A stretch of 16,108 nucleotides of DNA, from positions 1 to 16,108 of the forward strand of contig JAJTTP010000059.1 in assembly GCA_023313575.1 (NCBI GenBank), given 5' to 3'. This DNA comes from Eutypella sp. D-1. Taxonomy: Eukaryota; Ascomycota; Sordariomycetes; Xylariales; Diatrypaceae. The position numbers and the translations under genes were made by a program. Shown piece after piece: positions 9,030 through 16,108 of this stretch; positions within the stretch are counted from its first letter, which is position 1; every line of letters begins with the position of its first letter. The notes beneath the pieces are model-generated. The model searched no databases, was not told where the DNA came from, and saw nothing but the letters and a program-made list of their open reading frames with translations.

Positions 9030-9272
9030 AATTTTATTGGGAAAATTTTTGACCGTTAGACTATATTTATTATAATAGTCACACCAATATTGCTCAAGCA
9101 TTTTATTGTTTCTTTCTAAGAATTGCACAATAAATAATATAGCAAGAACTAGGGTTAAGATATACTTAATAGTATTTATCATCTAAGGTCTTATTTTTAT
9201 TTTCATCTGCCTTAGACAATTATAATAGATTGTAGCTGCTAAATCTTACCCTTTTTTCCTAATTTATATAAA

Positions 9273-10195
9273 TTATCTCGTTTTATTAATTTGTTTAGCT
9301 AAATTAATTAATTCTAATCTAGTATCATTACTTAAATGATCTTTATTGACTAATCTATTATAAAGTGATTTTCACTTCAAATAACTATCTTTCTTTTTAG
9401 AAATAAGATTATAATTCTCAAAATAAATAAATAAACCTTTACAATTTTTTAGTCCATTTATCCTAAGTTCTCATACATTATCTGCATGATGACCCACTAC
9501 AGAACCCTCAATTGAATGTTTATTTAATAATCTCAAGATATGTTCAAAAACATATTTATTTGCTTCCCACTTTTGAGTTAATATAAATCTAAATCTAAAA
9601 GCAGAACTCTTAGAAAGTAATGAACAAGTAAAAGAACCTTCTCCGTCACTTATACCAGATAGTCAACCATCTTCTAAAGTAGGTGTTACACAATTATCCA
9701 AAGGAATTATAGTATTAAGATTCTTTCTTATTAACCTTTCATTAAAAGTAGATAAAAAAATTAAAAATCTCGCTTTCCTTGTAGGAAATACCATGTTCCC
9801 ATTGAAGAGTAAACAAATTAGATAAAGATTTTTAAAATCTTGTATAACAAATCTATGCGTATTTTGTTTAATAGATTGTTTAATCACTCTACCAAAACCT
9901 AAATTATCTTTAATGTAATTTAATACTTCTATATCTGAACTAGATTGAGTAACAACAAAAGATAAGTCACCTCTTTTAGCTAGAATAAAAGAACCTTCTC
10001 CTTCTGAAAAACCTATTAGTCATTCTAAAAATCTACTATCAGGTTCCTTTAAATCTGGATAATATTCTTTAAATTTAGAGTAAAAAGAAGAAAACTCAAA
10101 AGATTTTTGAATTGTACTATCTAATCCTAAAGATATGCAAGTTATGAAAAATTTTGTAAACCAAACTAATAAAACTATTTTTAATAAACTTCTTA
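9273..10195 (-). CDS. LAGLIDADG endonuclease/maturase in intron i3b, in frame with cox1 only after i3a is removed
   Basis: The open frame starts just after a TAG within the tail of i3a and runs to TAA at 9273-9275. If i3a is spliced out, exon T12225 joins TA-AGA-AGT and the frame is continuous with LFQHLF. Motif 1 is [14 protein letters not shown] (GEG instead of GDG) and motif 2 WLSGISDGEGSF. Shared text with the i3a ORF, such as the WLIGFSEG and RGDLxFV stretches and LLFNGN, marks it as a paralogue. It has several Trp TGA codons and no internal TAA/TAG. Independent translation could begin at ATA or GTG codons, but no ATG lies before motif 1. Function as endonuclease or maturase is inferred from the family. 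Confidence 0.85.
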
Positions 10196-10290
10196 CAATT
10201 CCGTACTATATAATTATTTTTATTCTACCCTAATTATAAGCTTAATTTCCTAAAAAAAAATTTTTTTTATTTTTACTCTTATCAATCCCT

Positions 10291-10330
10291 ATCCCGATCA
10301 CCAGGAGGGTGCGGGATTACCCTACGGGTA
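10291..10330. repeat. GC-rich double-hairpin element
   Basis: A stem ATCCCG (10291-10296) pairs with CGGGAT (10312-10317) around an inner CACC/GGTG hairpin, followed by a second hairpin TACCC-TAC-GGGTA (10318-10330). It lies in the AT-rich 3' tail of i3a. Just beyond (10354-10364) is CTAACTTCGTA, also seen in the element at 8102-8135. Confidence 0.7.
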
Positions 10331-10432
10331 TAAAAAAAAATTTAGGGATTAGGAGGAGCTAACTTCGTACACACAAAAAATGAGTAGCTTGCTCCTTCAA
10401 GAGAAAAAAGGAAACTAACCTGGAATAACTTA

Positions 10433-10520
10433 CCAGAGGAATCCGACTATACATTAAGCAGCGTTTCAGCCACCCATTGGTGAACCAGTCTGTAACGGTA
10501 AGTAAATAACCGACGGTCTT
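10433..10520 (-). ncRNA. Ribozyme core block of intron i3a (duplicate of 8941-9029)
   Basis: Minus-strand landmarks are GACCGTCGGTTA, ACAGACTGGTTCACCAATGG, GGTGGCTGAAACGCTGCTTA and GTCGGATTCCTCTGG. The same blocks in the same order appear in i3b with few changes. Compensated and conserved positions suggest both cores are functional. Confidence 0.75.
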
Positions 10521-11211
10521 GTCGCGGTAAAGCGGTTTTAACCGTTAACACCAACATAGCTATATGAATATATGGATTATATGTAATTTATATTCATACT
10601 TACCTTCTAGGCAAATAATCCTTTATGATAAATAGTTATTTCCGTCTAGATATAGAACCGAGAAACTATTATAATATAATTCCTTCTACCAGTTACTTAT
10701 ATTAAGAGATTACAACTAAACAGTAGCTTCTTTTTATTTACAGAGGGTAACCCAGCTGTGCCAAAAAGAATATAATAATATAGTCTTTTGATATTATAAT
10801 ATCCAACAAATTTATAAATATATTTCATAAACCAACACCTGCTATATTATTATAGATTGATACATTAGAATCATCTAATGATTTAGTTAAGATTTAGCTT
10901 CACTACCCTTCAAAGTATATAATAGGAAAAGGATAAATGCTCCAGCTTTTTATTTTACGTCCCCAACCCAACTTCACCCCTTGACGAAAAATAATTTTAT
11001 ACCTGTAACCTTACGTAGCGCGCCTACGTTGAAAAAAAAATAAATCGACGTGCCTAACTCAGTACGCGATTTTTTTTTAACTCAAAGCATCCCATTTAGT
11101 AGTACGAAATACGAAGTAATGGTCTTTCCTTATTAACATAACGAGGTAGTGCTAAAGCCTCCACTTAACGGACTACTGCTTCCGTTTTTCCAATTGTTTA
11201 AATTAATCTTA
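10521..11211. other. ORF-free part of intron i3a
   Basis: About 690 bases hold no convincing coding frame on either strand. They contain a hairpin at 11013-11029 (ACGTAG/CTACGT), other GC-rich patches around 11030-11120, and a P-like stretch near 10745-10760 (CAGCTGGGTTACC on the minus strand) consistent with structured intron RNA leading to the core at 10433-10520. Confidence 0.5.
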
Positions 11212-12224
11212 TTAAGAATACTTATTTACAGTTTTAGACAGACTTATCAATTTTTGTCTTTGTACAGGATCTAAATGTTCTTCTTGCTTTATAGAATTAC
11301 GTATTTGTTTTCATAATAAATAACTAGAAGCTTTTTTAGTTAATAATGTAAAATCTGAATTTTCCAAATAATTAATAACAGCTAAAGTATCATATAAACC
11401 ATTTACTCTAAAATATCAAATATTGTCATGGTAATGTCTATTTATAATCCCTACTTTGAAAAGTTCAAAAAGTCTGTCTAAAACCACTTTTTTATTATCA
11501 ACCCCTTTTTGAGTTAAATCGAAACCAAGGCGATAATACCGGTTTTCCTCACGCAGTGAGGAAAATCCTACATGAAAACACCCCTCTGCGTCTATAAACC
11601 CTAGTAATCATGTATCATCTAAGGTTATAGTTTTTGTTGTTTTAATAGGTTCTATATATTCATAAACACTTGTATCTAATCCAAATTCTTTCAACTTACT
11701 TAAGGCACGACTTCTAGACTTTTTAATACTTATGTTAAGCGCATATAAAAATTTATTAAAAGACTCCAGCTTATCCGGAGTTCTAAGATTACCATTAAAA
11801 ATTAAAGCAATCAAATACAAACCTAATTTATCTTGAACTACAAATCGTGAAGTAGTTTTTCCTTGAGATAGAACTTTCCCAAGGTTAAGTTCTTTTTGAA
11901 TATACTCTAAGACTTGTTTATCTCTGGTATCTTGACTAATTACAAAATAAAGATCACCTCTTGTTGATTTAATAAAACTACCGTCTCCTTCACTAAACCC
12001 AATTAACCAGTTTAGAAACTCAGGGCTCGGTTGTTTATTTTTTCCTGCATCTGTATTTTTTACGGCTACGCATCTGGCATTTAATTGATAATATTTTTTA
12101 AACATATCTTCTTTATCTCCTTTATACAGTAACTGCGCAGATATTGAAGTATGTAATGCCTCTAAAGTCGGTTGATAATTAAAATAAGTACCGCAATAAT
12201 AAATAAAAATAAAAACAGGGCCGT
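11212..12224 (-). CDS. LAGLIDADG endonuclease/maturase fused to cox1 exon, in intron i3a
   Basis: The frame continues from LFQHLF straight into the intron ([12 protein letters not shown]) and stays open to TAA at 11212, about 337 intron codons. Motif 1 is [14 protein letters not shown] and motif 2 [14 protein letters not shown], both with intact acidic residues, spaced about 135 residues as in double-motif enzymes. Typical family text between them includes [18 protein letters not shown] and [15 protein letters not shown] perfect 10-bp hairpin (11543-11565) just after motif 2 encodes FSSLREEN and looks like an in-frame insertion. The protein is probably translated from unspliced RNA as a Cox1 fusion and then processed; that is family knowledge. 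It is a paralogue of the i3b ORF. Confidence 0.88.
11543..11565. repeat. Perfect hairpin inside the i3a ORF
   Basis: A 10-bp perfect stem (TTTTCCTCAC / GTGAGGAAAA) with a 3-base loop, in frame within the endonuclease just after motif 2. It is one of a family of GC-rich hairpins with short loops in this window. Confidence 0.85.
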
Positions 12225-12318
12225 AGAAAAGATGTTGGAACAGAATAGGATCACCCCCACCTGCTAATTCAAAAAATGAGGTATTGAAATTTCTATCTGT
12301 CAATACCATAGTTATTCC
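12225..12318 (-). CDS. cox1: cox1 exon: [17 protein letters not shown]...LFQHLF
   Basis: This 94-nt exon gives [17 protein letters not shown] followed by [14 protein letters not shown], a very conserved Cox1 segment. It ends with a single T (12225), the first base of the Trp codon TGA; the other two bases (GA) start the exon at 8860, giving LFQHLF-W-FFGHPEV after splicing. The upstream boundary follows AAACAG at the end of i2. Confidence 0.95.
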
Positions 12319-12452
12319 CTGTTTTTCGCATTAATCTACCTACCTTAGTACTTATAATAATCTTTGTTCAAAGAATTTTAAAAATTCTAAAAAAAATCAA
12401 TAATTTTCGGTAGATATTCAACACATCACTACGTTGGTTGGACTATCTCTTA

Positions 12453-12481
12453 TATATTTTTTTCTTTTTTTTTTTTTTTTA
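12453..12481. repeat. Inverted arm, left copy (pairs with 13832-13859)
   Basis: The plus strand reads TATA, seven T, C, sixteen T, A. Together with 13832-13859 it encloses the Atp9-fragment ORF. The interrupting C in both arms aligns, so the match is more than chance between homopolymers. Confidence 0.85.
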
Positions 12482-12716
12482 CCTGTACTTATACTGATAC
12501 CGAAGGGATATGGCAGGCCTAATTTATTAGAAAATAATGAATTTAGATTATCTTGATTCCAAATATTGTCACGATTATTTTCTAATTTAAAAATAAGTTC
12601 CTCATAAGATATATGAGGGTTTTTTTTCTGAGATTATTATTATAATATACAAAAAATTTTTGAGATATTTCCTATTTTATTTCAACTCTAAAGATATAAT
12701 TCCTAATCTTAATTAA
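12482..12716. other. Non-coding part of i2 P8 loop with a short open frame
   Basis: Downstream of the Atp9-fragment ORF lies AT-rich sequence. On the minus strand an open stretch from about 12622 reads NPHISYEELIFKLENN, continues with NLNSLFSNKLGLPYPFGIS and runs into the poly-A arm. There is no start codon and no family I recognise. It could be a remnant of an earlier P8 ORF. Confidence 0.35.
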
Positions 12717-13814
12717 CTAATTGTTATTATTATTATTATTATTTAATGATGAAACAGCCTGAAGTGTAGGTGAATTATTATTCACATGATTTATAAGATC
12801 TTGTCTAAATCTACGCATACTATCTAATGTACGCTCTTGAGATTGCACAACAGCAGGACTTCGAGTAGCCCCTTCGGTTTCCATAATGTCTTCAAAATTT
12901 GCTATTACAACATTAAGTCTACTTACTCCAAATCTTGCGTGATCTAGAGGCATTTGATTCATAGCAGTAACTCTACCTCAAATATATCAAGGTGAAGTTG
13001 GATTATCTATGAAGGGACCACCTATATGATTTGTAGTTCCAGGTATTCCACTACCTGGCATTAACGCAGCACGCCACACGCGATTAAGAGATATATCTAA
13101 AGCAGCTACAGCTTTACTTCGAACACCTCGTTGACCAAAATATTCAGCTGTAGCTTGATGAGGCATTTGAGGGTGATTCTCCGCACCCACATCCAAACCA
13201 TCATACGGTCGAGGGTCATAATCCGCTCTGTTGTCCACACTACTATTACGAGAAGATGCTTGAGAACTTGGTCTAGAATTCCCGGGATTCATAGAATTAG
13301 GAGATTCTGACCTCCTTGACTCTAATATTTCCTTTATATTACTCTCCTTTAATGAGTCTGCTCCATTATCTAATGATATACCACCTAACGGTAAACCTAA
13401 AAATTTACCTTCACAACCAGCTAATAAGTTTGATATTTTTATATTAAAGAATTTACCTGCGAAAGGTAAATGTAGTGAATAAATAAAACCCGGTATACTA
13501 ACTATATTAGTTAATACATAAAAATCAAAAATATAATGAATACCGCACTTTATAAGAAAACCATACAAACCAGAACACAAACAAGTTAATAACATTAATC
13601 AAGTAAACTTAGGAATTATCCCCCTTCATATTCCACTTTGTAAAGGTAGACTTACAAAGGCGTGAGGTTTAGGTGGACTATTTAAAGCCAAACCTAAGAT
13701 CATATGACCTCTTAAAGAGGGATTTCTAGCTACTCCTAAAATTAATGCACCTAAAAATCAAAAAATTAATACACCTGAAAATACATAAAAAACAGAGAGA
13801 ATTCCCAAGTTTAA
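12717..13814 (-). CDS. Unrecognised membrane-type ORF with an N-terminal Atp9 (ATP synthase subunit c) fragment, inside intron i2
   Basis: The frame is open from after a TAG (13815-13817) to TAG at 12717-12719, up to 365 residues; TGA is read as Trp. Possible starts are TTG at 13808 or ATG at 13703. Near the N-terminus GALILGVARNPSLRG (13751-13707) matches the Atp9 loop; then HMILGLAL resembles the second Atp9 helix, but about four residues are missing and the proton-carrying acidic residue is absent. Hydrophobic stretches follow (LMLLTCLCSGLYGFLI, IFDFYVLTNIVSIPGF), then a Ser/Asn/Arg-rich linker (SRPSSQASSRNSSVDNR), a helical C-terminal part (SQERTLDSMRRFRQDLINHV) and an Asn run from an ATT repeat. 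There is no LAGLIDADG or GIY-YIG motif. Arg is often CGN and one Trp is TGG, unlike the AGA/TGA-rich neighbours, suggesting separate origin. Function unknown. Confidence 0.6.
12721..12744. repeat. ATT trinucleotide repeat
   Basis: Repeated ATT units on the plus strand encode the polyasparagine tail of the ORF in i2 on the minus strand. Confidence 0.8.
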
Positions 13815-13831
13815 CTATGGTATATACTAGA

Positions 13832-13859
13832 TAAAAAAAAAAAAAAAGAAAAAAATATA
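13832..13859. repeat. Inverted arm, right copy (pairs with 12453-12481)
   Basis: The plus strand reads T, fifteen A, G, seven A, TATA. It is the reverse complement of 12453-12481 apart from one extra T there. On the transcript the two arms form an approximately 28-bp helix directly next to R and S, i.e. the P8 stem or the ends of an inserted cassette. Confidence 0.85.
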
Positions 13860-13977
13860 CTTTGGCATATAGTCTCTGAAGGTTATAGAAAACATTATTT
13901 TCTAGCTTTCCTGCTGATTGTCATTATTAAAAGAGTTTCCAGCAATTAGCCAAATTTAGAGCCGGCAGAACTGATTT

Positions 13978-14052
13978 ACCGGCTAATACAGGTAAAGATA
14001 ATAATAATAATACAGCTGTAATAACTACAGCTCATCCAAATAAAGCTAATTT
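13978..14052 (-). CDS. cox1: cox1 exon: [25 protein letters not shown]
   Basis: This 75-nt exon of exactly 25 codons encodes a Cox1 transmembrane helix beginning [10 protein letters not shown] and ending SLPVLAG. Trp is encoded by TGA, direct support for genetic code 4. The 5' boundary follows the intron-terminal G at 14053 (ATTG/AAA TTA), and the 3' boundary is U at 13978 (GCC GGT/). Splicing to the next exon (GGA ATA ACT) restores the conserved [14 protein letters not shown]. Confidence 0.95.
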
Positions 14053-15430
14053 CAATTTTATAACTAAAATCCATATATTCAAGTCGCAAAAAGCCCCTGA
14101 TATTTTTTTGTTTATTAGTACCCTAGCGTATTTACCTTAAGGTACAAGAGTCTACTAATAAATTAAAATATTTATCTTCATGCATAATATCATATTCTAC
14201 TTTCTATTAAAATTCATATTAGATTTTATTGCTAATATTTCATCTAATCCTTCTTTAGTTAAATGAGATTTCCGAGCCATTAAATCAGATACTCTTTTAA
14301 AATCCTCATAATTTCTTAATTTATCCCCTACTAAAGAATATTTATCAAAAAAAGGGATAATTTTATTTTGTATGTCTGACAATTTTGTTACTGCAAATCT
14401 TATAACAGATGAAGACTCACTAATTGTGATAGATCCACAACCTAGTGCTAATTTTATTTCTTCCATTAATTGCATATCTCTTAGACCTTGCACCACTATA
14501 AAATTTAAAGTTACACTTAAACCTAATTTGTGAGTTTTAGATTTACTAGTTTTTACATAAAAACAACCCTCCCCATCTACAAATCCTGCTATTCAATAAT
14601 TTATATCGAATAATTTATCATTTTTATCTAAAGTAAATTCTGGTCTTACCTCTGGATTAGCATTAGGAAATTCTGATAATAATCTTTCAGGTAAACCTTT
14701 ATTCATCGAAGCTCTGATATTGACTAAATTTCTCATATCCTGTAAATGTTCTTTATTTGCTATAAGATCGTAAGCTTTTTTAAATAATATAAAATCACTA
14801 TGTTTTTGACTTCTTAAAGGGTACGAATTAAAATGCTCCATTACTCTTAATAAATCTGTCAAAGATACTACTTGATAATTAGCAGCATCTTTATGTATAG
14901 TCACATTACCCACCAAAAAAAATTTTTGTATCTTATATAAAACATCAACTTCTTTTACATGAAGGTGTATAGAAAAGACCAATCTTACACTCCATCCTGA
15001 TCTCACTTTAGGGTTTTTATATATAACTAGTTGAAAACATGACTCCGCGTCACAAAACCCTGTCACTCAATTTGGATTTAATTTTTCATTGTATGTAGAA
15101 TATTTCGTTAAATAATTATACGCCACATAAAATACGGCGAGGAAAATTAATATATAACTTCCAATAACCAGATTTCCTGGTCTCTAGAGCACACCTTACA
15201 ATTATGACTGAATAATTGAAGAACCATCTACTCGTTGCTCTTTTGCAGACTTTAAAATTAAATCTGACTTAGATCCGCGATCACCCATTACTACTGCCGT
15301 AATCTCTAATAATGTTACTATACCCTAAGTCATTAATCAGGCCGGATGTAAAGTTTCCTGTACATCTTTAGTTATTAGAGCTTTAGGGCTTTCCCGGAAT
15401 TTGGCTCTTTTGCACAAATTAGCTACATTT
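14053..15430 (-). mobile_element. cox1 intron i1, group I with ORF downstream of the core
   Basis: The intron is 1378 bases, with 5' exon U at 15431 and terminal G at 14053. The core lies entirely before the ORF: P near 15388-15403 (AATTCCGGGAAAGCC), Q near 15339-15349 (CATCCGGCC), R near 15224-15240 (GAGCAACGAGTAGATGG) and S near 15187-15198 (AAGGTGTGCTC). R GAGCA pairs with S TGCTC, and P CCGG with Q CCGG. Read as protein, the core gives TAVVMGDRGSKSD and KEQRVDGSS, strings often seen in fungal intron annotations; a stop (TAG) and the frame show this is ribozyme, not coding. The ORF occupies the P9-side region. Confidence 0.82.
14197..15183 (-). CDS. LAGLIDADG homing endonuclease, I-OnuI-like (LAGLIDADG_1 type), in intron i1
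   Basis: An open frame in code 4 runs from just after a TAG to TAG at 14197, about 328 codons; TGA codons encode Trp. A hydrophobic lead (ILIFLAVFYVAY) is followed by motif 1 NWVTGFCDAESCF and motif 2 YWIAGFVDGEGCF, about 160 residues apart, the layout of single-chain LAGLIDADG enzymes of the I-OnuI type. Between them are family signatures such as FNSYPLRSQKHSDF, KKAYDLI and NKGLPERL; after motif 2 come KLSDIQNKIIPFFDKY and HLTKEGLDEI. Both motifs keep the acidic residue (E) that binds metal. No ATG lies near the start; the frame is not continuous with the exon, so the start codon is uncertain (GTG or ATA possible). It looks intact. Whether it also acts as a maturase is unknown. Confidence 0.85.
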
Positions 15431-15477
15431 ATGCAATTTAATACCAGGAGTTCTCATATTAACTATTGTAGTTATGA
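15431..15477 (-). CDS. cox1: cox1 exon: (F)ITTIVNMRTPGIKLH
   Basis: This 47-nt exon encodes the Cox1 segment that follows SSLLGAINF. The sequence reads TC (completing Phe) then ITTIVNMRTPGIKLH, ending in CAT, with U as the last exon base as group I splicing requires. The next exon begins with Lys (KLALFGW), restoring the conserved HKLALFGW. The peptide belongs to the loop and helix before the strongly conserved [20 protein letters not shown] helix. The upstream boundary was set by the intron-terminal G at 15478 and by reading frame. Confidence 0.93.
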
Positions 15478-16108
15478 CACTTAAATTCATTTTCACCCTC
15501 CGGTCCCACGTAACTCTGAGGAGATTCGCTTACCTGACAATTATACCCCGCTCTATTCCCCTTTTACCGGGCTAGGCGGAAGTAAAATAATAGGGTGAAA
15601 TCCAGGAATGTCTTTTCCGGATTATATTTAGATATTAACATAATATTACTACTATGGTTGGACCATATCTTAAGCGCATCGATAAATCGACACGGTCTAT
15701 AACGTATGGCCTCTGAAGATCTTACTAATAAAAAAGTAAGTTTCCTGCTGATTGTCCTAAATATTCTATATACTATTAATAGTGATTTAGGATATCCCAG
15801 CAAACAGTTAAAAATTTTATATCAACCTCATATTAACTACTAAATTTTTTTCATAATTAATTATATTATTTTACAAAAGTTTTACAAATATACCCATGAT
15901 AAGTTATATTCGTATCTAACCGCTTAACTATTGTTTTTTGAGAAACCGGGAAACCTTTACTTGAAAAAAACTTTACACATTGACCTAAGCTTTCCAATAC
16001 TATTTCCTCTCTACTTTCAATATTAATTAACAATATAGATTTACTTAAGCTGTTAACAGGTTTACTTCTATTAAACTTAACTCTATCCTGTTGTAACATT
16101 ATAGATAT
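15478..16108 (-). mobile_element. cox1 intron i0, group I, partial (5' part outside window)
   Basis: Core elements are clear and in order on the minus strand: P at 15790-15806 (GTTTGCTGGGATATCC), Q at 15741-15756 (GACAATCAGCAGGAAA), R at 15703-15717 (TTCAGAGGCCATACG) and S at 15660-15671 (AAGATATGGTCC). R GGCCATA can pair with S TATGGTC to form P7. The intron ends in G at 15478 and the exon resumes with TC-ATA-ACT (F/ITT of GAINFITT). The region 15481-15600 between S and the splice site holds GC-rich sequence and no ORF I trust. The element layout suggests a group IB-like intron. Confidence 0.85.
15866..16108 (-). CDS. C-terminal part of a GIY-YIG-type intron endonuclease (NUMOD1 region), cut by window edge
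   Basis: The frame is open from the window edge to TAA at 15866-15868 (80 residues). The last 57 or so residues have the pattern of a NUMOD1 DNA-binding segment: a beta-strand start (SILLINIESREE), then a helix-turn-helix-like stretch with SLGQCVKFF and VSQKTIVKRL, ending with YHGYICKTF. In fungal mitochondria NUMOD1 usually follows an N-terminal GIY-YIG nuclease domain, which would lie upstream outside the window. The ORF ends about 60 bases before the P element of intron i0, so it sits 5' of the ribozyme core. That GIY-YIG precedes it is inferred from family knowledge; only the DNA-binding tail is visible. An in-frame ATG at 16099 is unlikely to be the true start. Confidence 0.7.
   Translation of the reverse strand: MSIMLQQDRVKFNRSKPVNSLSKSILLINIESREEIVLESLGQCVKFFSSKGFPVSQKTIVKRLDTNITYHGYICKTFVK

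Larger units (their letters stand above)
8861..10195 (-). mobile_element. cox1 intron i3b, group I, second half of a side-by-side twintron
   Basis: The intron runs 1335 bases from T10195 to G8861. It has an ORF in its 5' part (10195-9273) and a ribozyme block at 8941-9029. The base before it in the DNA is G10196, the last base of i3a, not the U normally needed upstream of a group I 5' splice site. Removing i3a puts exon U12225 next to T10195 and restores that U. This predicts i3a must splice first. Confidence 0.8.
10196..12224 (-). mobile_element. cox1 intron i3a, group I, first half of a side-by-side twintron
   Basis: The intron runs 2029 bases from A12224 to G10196. Its 3' end (TAGTACGGAATTG) matches the 3' end of i3b (TAATACGGAATTG at 8873-8861). 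It contains an exon-fused LAGLIDADG ORF (12224-11212) and a conserved ribozyme block at 10433-10520 almost identical to 8941-9029 in i3b. No exon separates it from i3b: the base after G10196 is the first base of i3b. The placement of every core helix was not worked out. Confidence 0.8.
12319..13977 (-). mobile_element. cox1 intron i2, group I with a non-endonuclease ORF in P8
   Basis: The intron is 1659 bases. P (13933-13947, AATTGCTGGAAACTC), Q (13906-13922, GACAATCAGCAGGAAAG) and R (13861-13880, TTCAGAGACTATATGCC) are textbook. S lies far downstream at 12440-12451 (AAGAGATAGTCC); R GACTAT pairs with S ATAGTC. The 1.4 kb between R and S is the P8 loop, closed by the inverted arms at 13832-13859 and 12453-12481, and it contains an unrelated ORF. 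The intron ends in AAACAG at 12319. The ribozyme looks intact. Confidence 0.85.

Noticed and set aside
8922..9182. Minus-strand 86-codon frame
   Set aside because: It covers the conserved ribozyme block of i3b, which is conserved as RNA with i3a where the frame is not kept.
13707..13751. A genuine atp9 gene
   Set aside because: Only about 30 residues resemble Atp9; the second helix is shortened, the acidic residue is missing and the frame continues into unrelated protein.
15205..15420. Protein-like reading TAVVMGDRGSKSD / KEQRVDGSS in intron i1
   Set aside because: It is commonly seen when group I cores are translated; here it contains a TAG, is not in frame with the exon, and overlaps Q and R.
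15564..15803. Minus-strand 79-codon frame
   Set aside because: It spans P, Q, R and S of intron i0; the conserved sequence is explained by the ribozyme.

Overview
The window lies entirely inside one fungal mitochondrial gene, cox1 (cytochrome c oxidase subunit I), read on the minus strand. Eight short exons total about 617 bases (roughly 4% of the window). They encode recognisable Cox1 peptides in the right order, from ITTIVNMRTPG near base 15477 to LANASLDIAFHDT near base 2264. Everything else is group I intron sequence: eight complete introns plus one cut by each window edge. TGA is read as tryptophan (genetic code 4), both in exons and in intron ORFs. The exon wording ([33 protein letters not shown]) resembles filamentous ascomycetes (Pezizomycotina, perhaps Leotiomycetes); this is from memory and is an inference. 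Both ends of the gene lie outside the window.

Layout in transcription order, from high to low coordinates. i0 (partial) carries the end of a GIY-YIG/NUMOD1-type ORF and a clean ribozyme core. Exon 15477-15431. i1 has an I-OnuI-like LAGLIDADG ORF placed after the core. Exon 14052-13978. i2 has a P8 loop filled by an ORF that is not a homing endonuclease; it starts with a piece of ATP synthase subunit 9 and is bracketed by 28-base inverted arms. Exon 12318-12225. i3a and i3b are two related introns directly abutting with no exon between them. Exon 8860-8839, only 22 nt. i4 has a damaged LAGLIDADG ORF. Exon 7729-7654. i5 (3.4 kb) has an exon-fused ORF with four LAGLIDADG motifs plus a second, paralogous ORF in P8. 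Exon 4235-4176. i6 has an exon-fused LAGLIDADG ORF in P8. Exon 3022-2820. i7 is a 516-base intron without an ORF. Exon 2303-2264. i8 (partial) has one intact and one frameshifted LAGLIDADG ORF.

How it works together: the exons join to give a Cox1 core containing the CuB ligands. Several intron ORFs (i3a, i3b, i4, i5, i6, i8) are in frame with the exon upstream, so they are probably made as exon-intron fusion proteins from unspliced RNA and serve as homing endonucleases and/or maturases. A second layer of small GC-rich hairpin and double-hairpin elements is scattered through introns and inside ORFs; some add in-frame residues, others coincide with damage. No tRNA, rRNA, group II intron, CRISPR or promoter was seen.

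The most unusual items are the Atp9-fragment ORF in i2, the side-by-side twintron i3a/i3b with predicted ordered splicing, the four-motif fused ORF in i5, and the hairpin insertions that disrupt the i4 endonuclease.
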